Below, one piece after another: positions 19,415 through 28,775 of a stretch of 64,000 nt of DNA. Source of the stretch: Clostridia bacterium. GTDB lineage: Bacteria; Bacillota; Clostridia; Oscillospirales; Ruminococcaceae. The notes under the pieces were generated by a model. The model was not told the DNA's origin. It saw nothing but the letters and a program-made list of their open reading frames with translations, and made no database searches. The position numbers and the translations under genes were made by a program. Positions within the stretch are counted from its first letter, which is position 1. Every line of letters begins with the position of its first letter. The stretch spans positions 29,571-93,570 of the forward strand of contig JAGKVC010000001.1 in assembly GCA_021152595.1 (NCBI GenBank), in the 5' to 3' direction.

Positions 19415-20641
19415 ATGCTGACTGTTTCCCAGAGAGAGGCGCTGGAGCTGATCGAAGCGGATGATATCAAATTTGTCCGGCTTGCCTTCTGCGATGTCTA
19501 CGGTGTCCAGAAGAATGTTTCGATTCAGGCTTCCGAACTCGAACGCGCCTTTACATCCGGCATTGCATTTGATGCGTCCTCGATCAGCGGCTTCGGCGAT
19601 CCCTCGCATTCCGATCTGCTGCTGTTCCCCGATCCCGCGACCGTGATGCTGCTGCCGTGGCGTCCTTCCAGAGGCGGTGTTGCACGCTTTTTCTGCGATA
19701 TCCGTACACCGGACGGCAAGCCCTTTTCCTCGGACTGCCGCAGCTATCTTGCGGAGACAGAGCGTCTGCTTTTGCAGCATGATCTTTGCTGTGCATTCGG
19801 CTCTGAGTGCGAATTCTATCTGTTCAAATGCGATGAGAACGGCAATCCGACCGATACGCCGCTTGACCGCGCAGGCTATTTTGATATTGCGCCGGGGGAC
19901 TGCGGCGAAAATGTCCGCAGAGAGATCTGCCTGACGCTCGAATCCATGGGAATCCAGCCTGAGCGCTCGCACCATGAGCAGGGACCGGGACAGAATGAGA
20001 TTGATTTCCGGTACAGCACCGCGCTCAATGCCGCGGATAATGTCATTACATTCAAGCAGGTTGTCAGCACGATTGCAGCGCGAAACGGCTTGTGGGCATC
20101 CTTTCTGCCGAAGCCCATTGCGGATGCACCGGGCAACGGCTTCCATATGAATATTTCGCTGGTCCGCGCCTCTGACGGTCAGGTTCCGGAGGATGCGGTC
20201 AATCAGGCATTCATGGCAGGCATTATGGCGCATACGCCCGAGCTGACGGCGGTACTGAATCCGCTGGAAAGCTCCTATCAGCGCCTCGGAAAAGAGAAAG
20301 CCCCCGACCGCGTTTCGTGGTCGCCGAATAACCGCTCGCAGCTCATCCGCATTCCGGCTGCGGATGCACTGCATCAGCGCATCGAGCTTCGTTCTCCGGA
20401 TGCGTCTGCAAATCCCTATCTTGCGTTTGCGCTTGTCATCCGTGCAGGGCTTGACGGCATCCTGCAAAAGATGACGCCCCCTGCCCCCTGCGATCTCGAT
20501 CTGCTGCAATGTCCCGAGGAGGTGCGCCGGCAGTATCCGGCTCTCCCGAAGGATCTTGCAGAGGCGCGCAGACTGCTCGGCGAAAGCGAATTTATCAGGG
20601 AAGCGCTGCCTGCACATCTGTTCAGCGCGTATACAGCGTAA
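19415..20641 (+). CDS. Glutamine synthetase family protein (type I fold, short form)
   Basis: 408 residues, about 40 shorter than standard GlnA. It has beta-grasp and catalytic parts: DIKFVRLAFCDVYG, the GSECEFYLF metal motif, HHEQGPGQNEIDFRY, NGFHMNISL and an SRSxx-like NNRSQLIRIP. It lacks the adenylylation Tyr loop as far as I can see. It could be a true glutamine synthetase or a gamma-glutamyl ligase of the same fold; the setting beside an ANTAR regulator and type III glutamine synthetase favours the first. Preceded by its own promoter and followed after 3 bases by the ANTAR gene. Confidence 0.85.
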   Translation: MLTVSQREALELIEADDIKFVRLAFCDVYGVQKNVSIQASELERAFTSGIAFDASSISGFGDPSHSDLLLFPDPATVMLLPWRPSRGGVARFFCDIRTPDGKPFSSDCRSYLAETERLLLQHDLCCAFGSECEFYLFKCDENGNPTDTPLDRAGYFDIAPGDCGENVRREICLTLESMGIQPERSHHEQGPGQNEIDFRYSTALNAADNVITFKQVVSTIAARNGLWASFLPKPIADAPGNGFHMNISLVRASDGQVPEDAVNQAFMAGIMAHTPELTAVLNPLESSYQRLGKEKAPDRVSWSPNNRSQLIRIPAADALHQRIELRSPDASANPYLAFALVIRAGLDGILQKMTPPAPCDLDLLQCPEEVRRQYPALPKDLAEARRLLGESEFIREALPAHLFSAYTA

Positions 20642-20644
20642 ATT

Positions 20645-21238
20645 ATGCTGAGCCGGTATGAGCCGAAAGAGGTTTTCGTCATTTCCTCGAATGAGAATTT
20701 TCAGCGCTATGTAACTGAAAATCTCCCCGACCGTGATTATACCGTTGTCGGTGAAGCGCATTCCTGTACGGAGGCGCGGCAAAAAATGATGGGCAGAGGA
20801 TATGCCGTGGTGCTTATCAATATTCCGCTCTCAGATGAATGCGGCACGGAGCTTGCAAGCGATCTTGCAGAGAATACTTCGGGTGCCGTTGTCGCGGTTG
20901 TGAAGCATGAGCAGGAGGCCGAGATGCGGCAGTATCTGGAACCGTTCGGGATTTTTGTCCTCGGCAGACCGTTTCCGCATTCCTCGTTTCATCAGGTGAT
21001 GTACGATGCGGCATCTGCACATGCGAGAATGAAGATCATCGCCAGCGAAAATCAGCGGCTCCAGACAAAGCTGCTTGATCTGCGGATCATCAACCGCGCC
21101 AAGTGGGTGCTGATCCAGTATCTCGGGATGAATGAGGAGCAGGCACATAAGTATATCGAGCAGCAGGCGATGAATATGCGCATCCCCAAGCGGACCGCTG
21201 CGGAAAATATCCTAAAAACCTATGAGCAGCAGGGGTAA
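20645..21238 (+). CDS. ANTAR-domain RNA-binding antiterminator with pseudo-receiver
   Basis: 197 residues. The C-terminal about 55 residues (NRAKWVLIQYLGMNEEQAHKYIEQQAMNMRIPKRTAAENI) carry the ANTAR signature, a three-helix fold that binds paired hexaloop hairpins in leader RNA and prevents termination. The N-terminal part has a receiver-like fold, but the phospho-acceptor position reads Asn (VVLINIPLSDECG, usually Asp) and the acidic pair near the N-terminus is missing (VISSNENF), so it is probably not phosphorylated. A coiled-coil linker joins the two. There is no clear ribosome-binding site; translation is likely coupled to the glutamine synthetase gene ending 3 bases upstream. Likely targets are the leaders at 10788 and 21323. 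Confidence 0.9.
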   Translation: MLSRYEPKEVFVISSNENFQRYVTENLPDRDYTVVGEAHSCTEARQKMMGRGYAVVLINIPLSDECGTELASDLAENTSGAVVAVVKHEQEAEMRQYLEPFGIFVLGRPFPHSSFHQVMYDAASAHARMKIIASENQRLQTKLLDLRIINRAKWVLIQYLGMNEEQAHKYIEQQAMNMRIPKRTAAENILKTYEQQG

Positions 21239-21282
21239 AATCCAGTGAAAACGCAAAACTTTGTGAATTTCTTGTCAATCTA

Positions 21283-21311
21283 TTGACATTTGCCGGAAAA
21301 TATGCTATCAT
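21283..21311 (+). promoter_or_regulatory. Promoter of type III glutamine synthetase
   Basis: TTGACA (21283-21288), 17-bp spacer, TATCAT (21306-21311); predicted start about 21318, directly before the antitermination hairpin. Confidence 0.8.
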
Positions 21312-21322
21312 GTAACACAGAA

Positions 21323-21377
21323 AACAGCAATGGCGCTGTTTCGGGTAGATTCCCGAAATGCCATTGCTGTTTTTTTG
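21323..21377 (+). promoter_or_regulatory. ANTAR-type antitermination leader of glnN
   Basis: Hairpin AACAGC/GCTGTT with hexaloop AATGGC (21329-21334; A1, G4). The same bases AACAGCAATGGC (21323-21334) are perfectly complementary to GCCATTGCTGTT (21360-21371), which is followed by a T run, making a strong terminator with an inner TTTCGGG/CCCGAAA stem. The two folds are exclusive, mirroring the leader at 10788. The inner loop (TAGATT) does not fit the A1/G4 rule, so only one hairpin matches well. Confidence 0.78.
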
Positions 21378-21451
21378 TTTATCAGTCTGAAGGCTGCCGT
21401 TCGGAAAGAACGGCTGTCCGCCGGACAGGAAATCAGAAAGGAAGAATTACT

Positions 21452-23521
21452 ATGAAACCGACTGATGTATTCGGAAGCCTTGTATTCAATGATGCCGTGA
21501 TGCAGGAACGCCTGCCGAAGGCTGTTTACCGTTCCATTCACGAGACCATCGCAAACGGCAAGGATCTCGATCCGACCGTCGCGGATGTTGTCGCAAGCGC
21601 AATGCGCGAATGGGCTGTTGAACACGGCGCAACGCACTTCACACACTGGTTCCAGCCGATGACCGGCATCACCGCGGAGAAGCACGACAGCTTCCTTTCG
21701 CCGGACGGTGAAGGCGGTGCAATCCTTGAATTCTCCGGCAAGGAGCTGATCAAGGGCGAGCCGGATGCATCCTCGTTCCCCTCGGGCGGACTGCGCGCAA
21801 CCTTCGAGGCGCGCGGCTATACGGCATGGGATCCGACATCCTATGCATTCATCAAGGAAAACAGCCTGTGCATCCCGACAGCTTTCTATTCCTACAGCGG
21901 CGAGGCGCTCGATAAGAAAACGCCGCTCCTGCGCTCGATGGAGGCTGTCAGCAATGAAGCGGTCAAGCTGCTGCATCTGCTCGGCTTTGCGGATGTACAG
22001 CGTGTCACCGGAACGGTCGGTCCGGAGCAGGAGTATTTCCTCATCGACCGCGCACTTGCCAAGCAGCGCAAGGATCTGATTTTCACCGGCAGAACGCTCT
22101 TCGGCGCAAAGGCACCGAAAGGTCAGGAGATGGAGGATCACTATTTCGGCGTGATCCGTCCGCGCGTACAGGCGTTCATGGAGGAGCTGAACGAGGAACT
22201 CTGGAAGCTAGGTATCTATGCAAAGACCGAGCATAACGAGGTCGCACCGGCACAGCATGAGCTGGCTCCGGTCTATACGACAATGAACATCGCCTGCGAC
22301 CACAATCAGCTCACAATGGAGATCATGAAGAAGGTCGCGGAAAAGCACGGTCTCATGTGCCTGCTGCACGAGAAGCCCTTTGCAGGCGTCAACGGCTCGG
22401 GCAAGCACAATAACTGGTCGCTCTCGACCGATACCGGCATCAATCTCTTTGCACCGGGCAAGACACCGGAGCGCAAGCGCCTGTTCCTGCTGATGGTTGC
22501 AGCAGTTGTTGCGGCGGTGGACGAGCATCAGGATCTGCTGCGGATGTCGGTTGCATCGGCAGGCAATGATCACCGCCTCGGCGCGAATGAAGCACCGCCT
22601 GCAATCGTTTCGGTCTATCTCGGCGATGATCTCCAGCTCCAGCTCGAGGCCGCTGCGGAGGGCAGAGATGAGCATAAGCACCGCGAAACGCTCGCAACCG
22701 GCGTGCATGTTCTGCCGGACTTCAAAAAGGATACATCCGACCGCAACCGTACCTCCCCGATGGCATTCACCGGCAACAAATTCGAGTTCCGGATGCTCGG
22801 CTCGGAGAATTCGATCGCAGATACCAATATCGCACTGAATACGATCTTTGCCGAGGCGCTGAACAATTTTGCAGCGCGTCTTGAGCAGGCAGAGGATGTT
22901 GCCGCAGAGGTGCAGAAGATTCTCGCAGATACGCTCAAGGAGCACGGCAGAATCATCTTCAACGGCAACAATTATTCGCAGGAATGGGTTGCGGAAGCTG
23001 AGCAGCGCGGTCTGCTGAATCTCAAGACAACCGCCGACGCAATGCACGCATTCGCAACGGAGAAGAACGTCGCACTGTTTAAGAAGTTCGGTGTTTACAA
23101 TCACAGCGAGGTCGTTTCGCGCAAGGATATTCTGCTGGAAAATTATACCAAGCTCATTGCAATCGAAGCGAATACCATGATCGACATGGCAAAGACGCAG
23201 ATCCTGCCTGCCGGTTTTGCATACGGCGAATCGCTCGCAGAATATGCCGTCAAGAAGAAGTCGCTCGGCATGCAGGGTGTTTCCGAGCAGGAGATGCTCC
23301 GCAGAGTCAGCGCGCTGACGGATGAAATCGCAGACAAGACCGAGGCGCTTGAGAATGTCATGCTCGGTCTCTACGATACAGAGCATCCCTCCTACTACTG
23401 CCGCGATTCGGTGATTCCGGCGATGAACGAGCTGCGTGCCGCTGCCGATCAGCTCGAGCCGCTGATGCCGCAGAAGTATCAGCCGTATCCGACCTATGCG
23501 GATCTGCTTTACAGCGTATAA
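21452..23521 (+). CDS. glnN: Type III glutamine synthetase
   Basis: 689 residues, ATG at 21452 after GAAAGGAAGAATTA. GSIII-specific length and motifs: [82 protein letters not shown], and [10 protein letters not shown]. It makes glutamine from glutamate, ammonia and ATP. The leader contains a terminator controlled by a hexaloop hairpin, so expression is probably raised by the neighbouring ANTAR protein, presumably under nitrogen limitation. Confidence 0.96.
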   Translation: MKPTDVFGSLVFNDAVMQERLPKAVYRSIHETIANGKDLDPTVADVVASAMREWAVEHGATHFTHWFQPMTGITAEKHDSFLSPDGEGGAILEFSGKELIKGEPDASSFPSGGLRATFEARGYTAWDPTSYAFIKENSLCIPTAFYSYSGEALDKKTPLLRSMEAVSNEAVKLLHLLGFADVQRVTGTVGPEQEYFLIDRALAKQRKDLIFTGRTLFGAKAPKGQEMEDHYFGVIRPRVQAFMEELNEELWKLGIYAKTEHNEVAPAQHELAPVYTTMNIACDHNQLTMEIMKKVAEKHGLMCLLHEKPFAGVNGSGKHNNWSLSTDTGINLFAPGKTPERKRLFLLMVAAVVAAVDEHQDLLRMSVASAGNDHRLGANEAPPAIVSVYLGDDLQLQLEAAAEGRDEHKHRETLATGVHVLPDFKKDTSDRNRTSPMAFTGNKFEFRMLGSENSIADTNIALNTIFAEALNNFAARLEQAEDVAAEVQKILADTLKEHGRIIFNGNNYSQEWVAEAEQRGLLNLKTTADAMHAFATEKNVALFKKFGVYNHSEVVSRKDILLENYTKLIAIEANTMIDMAKTQILPAGFAYGESLAEYAVKKKSLGMQGVSEQEMLRRVSALTDEIADKTEALENVMLGLYDTEHPSYYCRDSVIPAMNELRAAADQLEPLMPQKYQPYPTYADLLYSV

Positions 23522-23602
23522 AATCATAATCAGACGGTGCCGCATTGCCCAAAACGCAGTGCGGCTCGCCGTGTAAATTCAGGAAATGAGGAGGCTGACG
23601 GT

Positions 23603-24697
23603 ATGGAGCAGCAAAGTGGCTGTCTGGTGCTGGAAAACGGCATGGTTTTTCACGGAAAGCGGCTGGGCGCCAATCGGAATGTGATCGCAGAGGTGGTCTT
23701 TGCGACAGGGATGAACGGCTATCTTGAAACGCTGACCGATCCGAGTTATTTCGGTCAGGCGGTTGTGCAGACCTTTCCGCTGATCGGCAATTACGGGGTG
23801 ATCGAAGAAGATTTTGAGGCGGCGCGTCCGGCGCTTTCGGCATATATCACGGCGGAATGCTGTACGGATCCCTCGAATTTTCGCTGCGGCGGCAGACTTG
23901 CGGACTGGCTTGCAGAGCAGGGGATTCCGGCGCTGACGGATGTGGATACGCGGACACTGACGCGCGTTCTGCGTGAGCACGGTACAATGAACGGCATGAT
24001 CTGTGATGATCCGGCGGAAGCTGATTTCGCAGCGGTCAAAGCATACCGCGTGCAGGATGCCGTGAAGCATACGACCTGTCAGGCAGCATTTTCGCTCGGG
24101 GAGCCCGATGCAGCTTATCATGTGGCGCTGCTTGATTACGGCGCAAAGGCGAATATTGCGCGTTCACTGGTCAGGCGCGGCTGCCGTGTGACGGTGCTGC
24201 CTGCATACACAACCTGCGGGGAGATTGCAGCGCTCCGTCCGGACGGCATCATGCTCTCGAACGGCGCAGGCGATCCGGCGGATAATCCGGAGATCATCGC
24301 GGAGCTGCAAAAGATCATGCAGCTCGGCATTCCGATCATGGCGATCTGCCTCGGGCATCAGCTTCTGGCACTTGCAAACGGCATCCGGACGGTAAAGCTC
24401 AAATTTGGTCACCGCGGCGCAAATCAGCCGGTTCTGAATCTGGAAACGAAGCGCATGGCGGTCACGACGCAGAATCACGGCTATCAGGTGCAGTACGATC
24501 CGGAGGATGCGCACTGCCGCGAGACCGCAGATCTGCTCTTTGTCAACCTCAATGACAATACCTGCGAGGGACTCCGCTACCGCAATATTCCGGCAGTCTC
24601 GGTGCAGTTTCATCCGGAGGCATGTGCAGGTCCGCAGGATACGGAATATCTCTTTGATGAATTCGTGCAGAGAATGGAGGAACAGAAATGCCGCTGA
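23603..24697 (+). CDS. carA: Carbamoyl-phosphate synthase small subunit
   Basis: 364 residues; ATG at 23603 with GAGGAGGCTGACG upstream. Supplies ammonia from glutamine for carbamoyl phosphate used in pyrimidine and arginine synthesis. It has the CarA N-terminal domain (LVLENGMVFHGKRLG, TGMNGYLETLTDPSY) and the class I amidotransferase with nucleophile Cys in MAICLGHQLLALA and FHPEA. It overlaps the carB start by 10 bp. A hairpin (GCCGCATTG / CAGTGCGGC, 23539-23565) without a T run lies upstream. Confidence 0.96.
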   Translation: MEQQSGCLVLENGMVFHGKRLGANRNVIAEVVFATGMNGYLETLTDPSYFGQAVVQTFPLIGNYGVIEEDFEAARPALSAYITAECCTDPSNFRCGGRLADWLAEQGIPALTDVDTRTLTRVLREHGTMNGMICDDPAEADFAAVKAYRVQDAVKHTTCQAAFSLGEPDAAYHVALLDYGAKANIARSLVRRGCRVTVLPAYTTCGEIAALRPDGIMLSNGAGDPADNPEIIAELQKIMQLGIPIMAICLGHQLLALANGIRTVKLKFGHRGANQPVLNLETKRMAVTTQNHGYQVQYDPEDAHCRETADLLFVNLNDNTCEGLRYRNIPAVSVQFHPEACAGPQDTEYLFDEFVQRMEEQKCR

Positions 24698-27600
24698 ACC
24701 GTGATATTCATAAGGTGCTGGTCATCGGCTCCGGTCCGATTGTCATCGGGCAGGCGGCGGAATTCGATTATTCCGGCACACAGGCATGCCGCGCACTCCG
24801 CGAGGACGGCATTGAGGTCGTGCTGGTCAATTCCAATCCTGCGACGATCATGACCGACAGCACAATGGCGGATAAGATCTATATGGAGCCGCTGACAACC
24901 GAGGTTCTGAAGCGCATCTGCCGCAAGGAGAAGCCGGACAGCATTCTTTCCGGACTCGGCGGACAGACCGGACTGAATCTCTGCGCGGCGCTTGCAGAGT
25001 GCGGATTCCTTGCCGAAAACGGGATCCGGCTGCTCGGTGCAGATCCGGAGACGATCGCAAAAGCCGAGGACAGAAAGCGCTTTAAGGAAACGATGGATTC
25101 GATCGGGCAGCCCTGCATTCCCTCGGATATTGCGGAGGATCTTGAGACTGCGCAGCGGATCGCGGATGAGATCGGCTATCCGGTGATCATCCGTCCTGCC
25201 TTTACGCTCGGCGGTTCGGGCGGCGGCATCGCAGAGACGCCGGAGGAATTTACGCGCATCGCGGAGAACGGTCTGCGGCTTTCCCCGATCCGCCAGATTC
25301 TCGTCGAGCGCTGCATTGCAGGCTGGAAGGAGATCGAATTCGAGATCATCCGCGATGCAGACGGCAACAAGCTGACGGTCTGCTCTATGGAGAATTTCGA
25401 TCCGGTCGGGATTCACACCGGTGACAGCATCGTGATTGCGCCTGCGGTCACGCTCGCGGACAAGGAGTATCAGATGCTCCGGACTGCCGCACTGAAAATC
25501 GCGGAGGTGCTGAAAATTGAGGGCGGCTGCAACTGTCAGTTCGCGCTCAATCCGGATTCATTTGAATATGCTGTCATTGAGGTCAATCCGCGTGTATCGC
25601 GTTCCTCGGCGCTCGCATCGAAGGCGACGGGCTATCCGATTGCAAAGGTCGCGGCGAAGATCGCGGTCGGCTATCGGCTCTATGAGATCATGAATAAGGT
25701 CACCGGCAAAACAACAGCCGCCTTTGAGCCTGCGCTTGATTATGTAGCGGTGAAGATCCCGAAATTCCCGTTCGAGAAGTTTGCAGGCTCCTCGCACCGC
25801 CTCGGCACGCAGATGAAAGCGACCGGCGAGGTCATGGCAATCTCCGATACCTTTGAATCGGCATTGCTCAAGGCGCTGCGCGGTGCAGAGGTCAAGCACA
25901 GTGCATTGCTTGTACGCGCGCTGCGTGAGATTCCGGATGCGGAATTGCAGGCGCATCTTGTCCACGCGGATGATCTGCGGCTTTTTGCGGTTGCGGAGCT
26001 GCTGCGCCGCGGCAAAACAGTCGATGAGATTGCGGAAAGCTCTCGCATCGACCGCTGGTTTTTGCATAAAATCTGCAATCTTGTGATCTGTGAGACGGCG
26101 CTTGAAACCCAGCCGCTGACCGGTGATCTATACCGCACCGCCAAGCGCTTCGGCTATCCGGATGAGACGATTGAAGCGATCTCCGGAAAGGCGCTGCCTG
26201 AACAGCGCTTCCGTCCGCATTACCGCATGGTCGATACCTGTGCCGGCGAGTTTGCCGCAGAGACGCCCTATTTTTACGGTGTCTGCAAGCCGGATGCGCT
26301 GCCGGAAGCCGATGAAGCCGCACAGTTCCTCGCAGGACGCAGTCACAAAACCGTTGTGGTGCTCGGCTCGGGACCGATCCGGATCGGGCAGGGGATTGAG
26401 TTCGATTATTCCGCTGTACACTGTGTCCATGTGCTGAAGGCGGCAGGCTATGAGGTTGTGCTGATCAATAACAATCCGGAGACGGTCTCGACCGATTTTG
26501 ATACTGCGGACCGTCTTTACTTTGAACCGCTGACGCCGGAGGATGTGCTTTCGATTCTCGCGCTGGAGCAGCCGGTCGGCATTGTGACGGCGTTCGGCGG
26601 ACAGACTGCGATCCGTCTGGCGCGCACGATCGAGGAGGCAGGCTACAGGCTGCTCGGCTCGGATGCGGACAGCATCGACCTTGCAGAGGACAGAGAACGC
26701 TTTGACGCGCTGCTCGAATCCCTGCAAATCGAACGTCCGCGCGGCTGTACGGTCAATACGCTTGATGAGGCGCGCGGGGCAGTCAAAACGCTCGGTCTGC
26801 CGGTGCTGGTGCGTCCCTCTTATGTCCTCGGCGGACAGAATATGAATATCGCATTCGAGGAGAGCGATGTCATCGCGTTCATGCAGAATATCCTCAATGA
26901 CGGCATTGACAATCCGGTGCTGATTGACCAGTATATCCGCGGTACGGAGATCGAAGTCGATGCAATCTGTGACGGCACCGATATCCTGATCCCCGGCATT
27001 ATGGAGCATATCGAGCGCACGGGCGTTCATTCCGGCGATTCGATCGCGGTGTGTCCGCCGGTGCATATTGACGACGATATGCGAAAGAAAATCTACGAGG
27101 ATACGAAGAAAATCTGTCTCGGACTGCATGCGGTGGGACTGGTCAATCTGCAATACATTGTCCGCGGACGCGGTCTGTATGTGATTGAAGTCAATCCGCG
27201 CGCATCGAGAACCGTGCCGTTCATGAGCAAGCTGACGGGACTGCCGCTCTGCGACTGTGCAATGCGCGTCTGCCTCGGCGAGAAGCTCGCGGCAATGGAA
27301 TACGGCACGGGCTACTATAAAATTCCGCCCTATACTGCGGTCAAGGTGCCGGTGTTCTCCTTTGAGAAGATCGGCGGCGAATCGCAGCTCGGTCCGGAGA
27401 TGAAATCGACCGGCGAGGTCATCGGCATCGGCAAGAATCTGACCGAAGCGCTCTATAAGGGCTTGCGCGCAGCAGGCTACCGGCTCGAGGATACCGGCAG
27501 AAACCGCAACGGCGTTCTGCTTACGGTCTGCGATGCGGATAAACCGGATATCGTTGAAATTGCGCGGAAATTCGCAAGGCTCGGCTTCATGCTCTATGCG

Positions 27601-28749
27601 ACGGGCGGTACGGCGGCAGCGCTCAGCCGTGCAGGACTTTCTGTACATGTGCTGCACAAGCTGCATGAGGGCGACACCGAAACCTTCACCCTCATGGAGA
27701 ACGGTACGATCCGCTACATCGTCTCGACCGATGCAAATGCGCGCATGGCGGCGCGGGACGGCGCAAAGATCCGCAAGAAGGCGGTCGAGCTTGGCATTCC
27801 CTGCCTGACCTGTACCGATACCGCGGCAGCAGTCGCAAACTGCCTGCATACCGGCTATCGGGATTCCAATGTAGAGCTGATGAATATGAATCACCTGAGA
27901 ACGGCAAAGCGCCGCATACCGTTCGTCAAGATGCACGGCTGCGGCAATGATTATATCTATGTAGACTGCATGGAAAAGCGCGTATCAGCGCCGGAATCAC
28001 TTGCTGTTCAGCTCTCTGACCGGCATTTCGGCATCGGCGGCGACGGGCTTGTGCTGATGGAACCTTCGGAGCATGCCGACGCGAGAATGCGGATGTTCAA
28101 TCTCGACGGCAGCGAAGGCAATATGTGCGGCAATGCGATCCGCTGCGTTGCAAAATACCTCTATGATCACGGCATCTGTTCGAAAAAGGAGATCGCAATC
28201 GAGACAAAGAGCGGTCTGCGCACGGTCACTGTCACCACGCAGGACGGCGTTGTGGTGCGTGCCGCGGTCAATATGGGCAGGGCGATCTTCGCGCCGGATC
28301 AGATTCCGGTCAGGAGCGATCTGCCGGAGATGATTGCGCAGCCGATGACTGTCGCAGGCAGGGAATACAGCGTCACCTGCGTTTCGATGGGCAATCCGCA
28401 CTGCGTCGTATTCTGTGACGCGCCCGAGCTGCTGGATCTCCCTGTAATCGGGCCGGAATTTGAGTATCATCCGGCATTTCCCGAGCAGGTCAATACGGAA
28501 TTTGTGCAGGTGATCGACGATCACACGCTGCGGATGCGTGTCTGGGAGCGCGGCTCCGGTGAGACAATGGCATGCGGCACCGGTGCCTGTGCGACGGCTG
28601 CGGCGGCTGTGAAAAACGGTTACTGCAAGCCCGATACCGATGTGACGGTACACTTAAACGGCGGCGATCTTGTGATCCGATATACGAAGGACGCAGTCTA
28701 TATGACAGGCGATGCGGTGCTTGTATTCAGCGGCGAGATCGAAGTCTGA
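24688..28749 (+). CDS. carB-dapF: Fusion of carbamoyl-phosphate synthase large subunit and diaminopimelate epimerase
   Basis: One open frame of 1353 residues. Residues 1-1072 are complete CarB: two ATP-grasp halves (KVLVIGSGPIVIGQAAEFDYS; VVVLGSGPIRIGQGIEFDYS), and a C-terminal MGS-type regulatory domain (LYATGGTAAALSRAG). After the usual CarB end (ELMNMNHLR) it reads straight into PFVKMHGCGNDYIYVD, the start of DapF, residues about 1077-1353. Both DapF catalytic cysteines are present (GNMCGNAIRC; GSGETMACGTGACA). DapF alone would be about 277 residues, a normal length. No stop separates them. An internal ATG at 27880 could give a separate DapF, but no clear ribosome-binding site precedes it. 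The following genes complete lysine synthesis. Confidence 0.93.
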   Translation: MPLNRDIHKVLVIGSGPIVIGQAAEFDYSGTQACRALREDGIEVVLVNSNPATIMTDSTMADKIYMEPLTTEVLKRICRKEKPDSILSGLGGQTGLNLCAALAECGFLAENGIRLLGADPETIAKAEDRKRFKETMDSIGQPCIPSDIAEDLETAQRIADEIGYPVIIRPAFTLGGSGGGIAETPEEFTRIAENGLRLSPIRQILVERCIAGWKEIEFEIIRDADGNKLTVCSMENFDPVGIHTGDSIVIAPAVTLADKEYQMLRTAALKIAEVLKIEGGCNCQFALNPDSFEYAVIEVNPRVSRSSALASKATGYPIAKVAAKIAVGYRLYEIMNKVTGKTTAAFEPALDYVAVKIPKFPFEKFAGSSHRLGTQMKATGEVMAISDTFESALLKALRGAEVKHSALLVRALREIPDAELQAHLVHADDLRLFAVAELLRRGKTVDEIAESSRIDRWFLHKICNLVICETALETQPLTGDLYRTAKRFGYPDETIEAISGKALPEQRFRPHYRMVDTCAGEFAAETPYFYGVCKPDALPEADEAAQFLAGRSHKTVVVLGSGPIRIGQGIEFDYSAVHCVHVLKAAGYEVVLINNNPETVSTDFDTADRLYFEPLTPEDVLSILALEQPVGIVTAFGGQTAIRLARTIEEAGYRLLGSDADSIDLAEDRERFDALLESLQIERPRGCTVNTLDEARGAVKTLGLPVLVRPSYVLGGQNMNIAFEESDVIAFMQNILNDGIDNPVLIDQYIRGTEIEVDAICDGTDILIPGIMEHIERTGVHSGDSIAVCPPVHIDDDMRKKIYEDTKKICLGLHAVGLVNLQYIVRGRGLYVIEVNPRASRTVPFMSKLTGLPLCDCAMRVCLGEKLAAMEYGTGYYKIPPYTAVKVPVFSFEKIGGESQLGPEMKSTGEVIGIGKNLTEALYKGLRAAGYRLEDTGRNRNGVLLTVCDADKPDIVEIARKFARLGFMLYATGGTAAALSRAGLSVHVLHKLHEGDTETFTLMENGTIRYIVSTDANARMAARDGAKIRKKAVELGIPCLTCTDTAAAVANCLHTGYRDSNVELMNMNHLRTAKRRIPFVKMHGCGNDYIYVDCMEKRVSAPESLAVQLSDRHFGIGGDGLVLMEPSEHADARMRMFNLDGSEGNMCGNAIRCVAKYLYDHGICSKKEIAIETKSGLRTVTVTTQDGVVVRAAVNMGRAIFAPDQIPVRSDLPEMIAQPMTVAGREYSVTCVSMGNPHCVVFCDAPELLDLPVIGPEFEYHPAFPEQVNTEFVQVIDDHTLRMRVWERGSGETMACGTGACATAAAAVKNGYCKPDTDVTVHLNGGDLVIRYTKDAVYMTGDAVLVFSGEIEV

Positions 28750-28775
28750 ACGAGAAACAGGAAAGGAAAAGATCC

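Noticed and set aside
26128..27936. Long minus-strand open frame (602 codons) opposite carB
   Set aside because: It mirrors codon bias of the real plus-strand gene, has no recognisable domain and no ribosome-binding site. The same applies to 12238-13590, 19346-20782 and 22208-23545.
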